Translations under genes and position numbers: made by a program | From: CAZMNY01 sp964567745 | Lineage (GTDB): Bacteria > Planctomycetota > Planctomycetia > Pirellulales > Pirellulaceae | NCBI GenBank assembly: GCA_964567745.1 | Contig: CAZMNY010000080.1 | Coordinates: 1 to 8,042 of the forward strand | DNA: 8,042 nucleotides | Direction: 5' to 3' | The notes under the pieces: model-generated | The model's input: only the letters and a program-made list of their open reading frames with translations | Databases searched by the model: none | Told to the model about the DNA's origin: nothing | Shown: in pieces, positions 6,322-8,042 of the stretch | Position numbering within the stretch: the stretch's first letter is position 1 | How the letters are laid out: every line of letters begins with the position of its first letter

Positions 6322-7938
6322 ATGCGCAAACGAAACAAATCATCGAATCAACGCCGACCACAATTGGAATCTCTCGAGCGCCGAGAATTATTGACAACGA
6401 TGGTAGCGTTGCACTTTGACGGGGCGACCCAATCCGAACTGGATTCCGCGTTGATCGGGCGGACCTCGTGGAGCGCACCGTCGTCGGGCGGCTTGACCGG
6501 CTTTGTGCAGGGTTTCAACGGATTGAACAGCGCGGATCATGGATTCCTCGACTTGAATACCGACGGCAGGCTCGACACTAGTGATGGCGAAATCGCGGTG
6601 GGCCGCATCGTGAGCAAAGTCCGCGCCGACTTCTCGCCCTACAATGTCGATGTTTTCCGGACAGAGTCCGTCGCATCGGCCGACAGAGTGCTTCGCACCA
6701 ATGCTGCCAACGACACGCTGATTTTTGTGAATGGGTCCGACTGTTGTGTCGGCGGCCAGGCACCGTACGATGTCGGCAATCGTTCCGAAGATGTGGGGGC
6801 GGCCGGTGATACGATTGGGATCGCCAACTTCGTCAAAGATAATTACCGGGGTGAATTGGCCGAAACGAAAGCGATGTTGTTTATCAACAGTGTGAGCAAC
6901 TATATCTCGCAGGAAGTCGGCCACACGTTCGGGCTGGCTCATGTTGATATCTCGGTTCATCCCGAAGCCAACGACCGCAATCTGATGGACGGATTTTCTT
7001 TCAAATATGACATGGAATTCTGGGACGTCAGCATGATGACCACGGAGGGCTTCGAGGAAAACCAGCATGAGATGTTGACGCGTGTTCTCGGGCCGTCGCC
7101 CAATGCATGGGCGGCCGTGCAGAAGCCTGGCGTGTTGACCATTCAAGGGAACACGGGTGACGACGGGGCAACGATCACGGCGGCAGCCGGTGGCTGGGAC
7201 GTCATCGTCACAACCTTGCCCGGCGACTTCCGGATGACTCGTTTTGTCGATCCCAGCAGCACTCCGCTGTGGTCATCGATCAACCAGTTTAACACTGCAA
7301 TTACGACCATTGAATTCGTTGGGCGTGACGGCGACGATCAGCTGATCGTTGATGACACCATCACGGTTGGAGTGCGCGCTTCGGGTGGGGCCGGCGACGA
7401 CTACCTTCAGACAGGTGGCGGTAACGACGTCCTGTTCGGTGGGCCTGGTGCGGACGTTATATTCGGCGGTGCCGGTCGCGACCGCATCAACGGTGGAACT
7501 GGAGACGATCGAATCTCGGGCGGGGCTGGCAACGATTTCTTGATAGGCGGAACTGGAAACGACCGCATCTGGGGTCAGGCTGGCAACGATGTTTTGCTGG
7601 GAGGCATGGGACACGACCAACTGTATGGTGGCTCTGGAAATGATCTGCTGCTGGGCGGAGCCGGCAACGACTGGTTGCACGGCGGATTGGATAGCGATTT
7701 TCTGCTTGGTGGTCGTGGAAACGACGTACTCAATGGTGGCGACACGATATTTTCGCAGAGCGTAGACTACCTGTTCGGTGGCTCTGGATTTGATGTCGTC
7801 AAAGGTGATTTAGATTCCCAAGACCGTCTCTGGTCCATCGAGCGTGACAGGCGTCGAACGCCGTACAATCCTCTGGATCCAACGGATAACCCCGGCGACA
7901 TTCCGAATGACCTGCCAGATCGAATCCCGAGTGTCTGA
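6322..7938 (+). CDS. Secreted metzincin-like protein with RTX calcium-binding repeats (altered zinc motif)
   Basis: The product is 538 residues. The N-terminus MRKRNKSSNQRRPQ then LESLERRELLT is the LEPR-XLL type motif of planctomycete exported proteins. Residues 77-88 (DLNTDGRLDTSD) form an EF-hand/dockerin-type calcium loop. Residues 190-225 resemble a metzincin active site: the helix reads SQEVGHTFGLAHVD, i.e. Q197-E-x-x-H201-x-x-G204-x-x-H207, and NLMDG (Met222) could be the Met-turn. In the family the first residue is His, so one zinc ligand is missing and activity is doubtful. A beta-rich stretch follows (about 275-350). Residues 355-471 are 13 unbroken nonapeptides of the GGxGxDxLx type, then one irregular unit and a final GGSGFDVVK. 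These form a calcium-dependent beta-roll, usual in type I-secreted proteins. The C-terminus is proline/aspartate-rich. No transporter genes are adjacent. It is probably an extracellular protease-like or binding protein. Confidence 0.9.
   Translation: MRKRNKSSNQRRPQLESLERRELLTTMVALHFDGATQSELDSALIGRTSWSAPSSGGLTGFVQGFNGLNSADHGFLDLNTDGRLDTSDGEIAVGRIVSKVRADFSPYNVDVFRTESVASADRVLRTNAANDTLIFVNGSDCCVGGQAPYDVGNRSEDVGAAGDTIGIANFVKDNYRGELAETKAMLFINSVSNYISQEVGHTFGLAHVDISVHPEANDRNLMDGFSFKYDMEFWDVSMMTTEGFEENQHEMLTRVLGPSPNAWAAVQKPGVLTIQGNTGDDGATITAAAGGWDVIVTTLPGDFRMTRFVDPSSTPLWSSINQFNTAITTIEFVGRDGDDQLIVDDTITVGVRASGGAGDDYLQTGGGNDVLFGGPGADVIFGGAGRDRINGGTGDDRISGGAGNDFLIGGTGNDRIWGQAGNDVLLGGMGHDQLYGGSGNDLLLGGAGNDWLHGGLDSDFLLGGRGNDVLNGGDTIFSQSVDYLFGGSGFDVVKGDLDSQDRLWSIERDRRRTPYNPLDPTDNPGDIPNDLPDRIPSV
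7384..7803 (+). repeat. RTX nonapeptide repeat block (27-bp units)
   Basis: Thirteen 27-bp units run without a break from 7384 to 7734, each coding GGxGxDxUx where U is a large aliphatic residue. Variants are TGGGNDVLF (unit 2), GQAGNDVLL (unit 8) and GGLDSDFLL (unit 12). A 14-residue irregular unit and a last GGSGFDVVK follow. The Asp and Gly positions needed to bind calcium are kept in nearly all units. Confidence 0.93.
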
Positions 7939-7986
7939 GCGATCAGGGGTACCCGACTGTGTGCCGGCGCAAACCGGTGAGTAACA

Positions 7987-8035
7987 GAGAGAGTGTAAGT
8001 CTCTCACAGTATAAAGGAGTAGCAGTCCATACTGT
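7987..8035 (+). terminator. Two adjacent hairpins after the RTX gene
   Basis: GAGAGA (7987-7992) pairs with TCTCTC (8000-8005) across a 7-nt loop. Immediately after, ACAGTAT (8006-8012) pairs with ATACTGT (8029-8035) across 16 nt. No T-run follows inside the window. They may form the 3' end of the RTX transcript or the leader of a next gene; AAAGGAG at 8013-8018 lies in the second loop. Confidence 0.3.
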
Positions 8036-8042
8036 CCCCGAG

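Noticed and set aside
6388..7146. 252-residue minus-strand open frame opposite the RTX gene
   Set aside because: It lies wholly antisense to a gene with a clear ribosome site and recognisable motifs, and its translation matches no family I know.
7384..7734. Regular 27-bp spacing, considered as a CRISPR or satellite array
   Set aside because: The units are diverged at DNA level and are fully explained by in-frame RTX nonapeptides; there are no constant repeats separated by unique spacers.
1..8042. tRNA, rRNA or riboswitch genes
   Set aside because: No cloverleaf, CCA-ended stem set or known riboswitch core was recognised on either strand.

Overview
The window most likely comes from a planctomycete of the Pirellulales / Rhodopirellula type. 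This rests on gene content only. There is a secreted PQQ-type propeller opening with the 'DWPQWRG' signature and fused to leucine-rich repeats. There is a twin-arginine DUF1501 protein, and a secreted RTX protein whose N-terminus carries the LEPR-XLL type motif (LESLERRELLT) found on planctomycete exported proteins. There is also a transposase remnant of an integrase-core family common in that phylum. Species cannot be told from the sequence alone.

Layout. Bases 1-432 are the 3' end of a plus-strand tetratricopeptide-repeat (TPR) gene that begins outside the window. Its stop codon lies in the first bases of a 63-bp TA-ended palindrome (430-492). A 95-bp sequence (493-587) follows directly and recurs almost unchanged at 5788-5882. 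Next comes a separate 82-bp nested palindrome (609-690) that looks like a REP/MITE-type element, then a possible promoter and leader. The gene at 867-3197 encodes an exported beta-propeller/LRR fusion. It converges on a minus-strand DUF1501 gene (3240-4622), with only 42 bp between them. Upstream of that, on the same strand, is a transposase gene cut off just after its catalytic glutamate (4776-5654). A gene-poor stretch of about 670 bp (5655-6321) holds the second 95-bp repeat and several short palindromes. The last gene (6322-7938) encodes a secreted metzincin-like protein with an EF-hand/dockerin-like loop and 13 consecutive RTX nonapeptides. The window ends in a hairpin-rich tail.

How it fits together. 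The three intact genes all encode exported proteins and look like independent cell-envelope or extracellular units; I see no operon or pathway linking them. Repeats, palindromes and the broken transposase mark the spaces between them as recombination-prone. The best leads are (a) the HExxHxxGxxH zinc site of the RTX protein, which reads QExxHxxGxxH, (b) the 94/95-identical direct repeats bracketing 5.2 kb, and (c) the TA-ended palindrome that supplies the TPR stop codon. I do not see convincing evidence for a whole new defence or metabolic system here.
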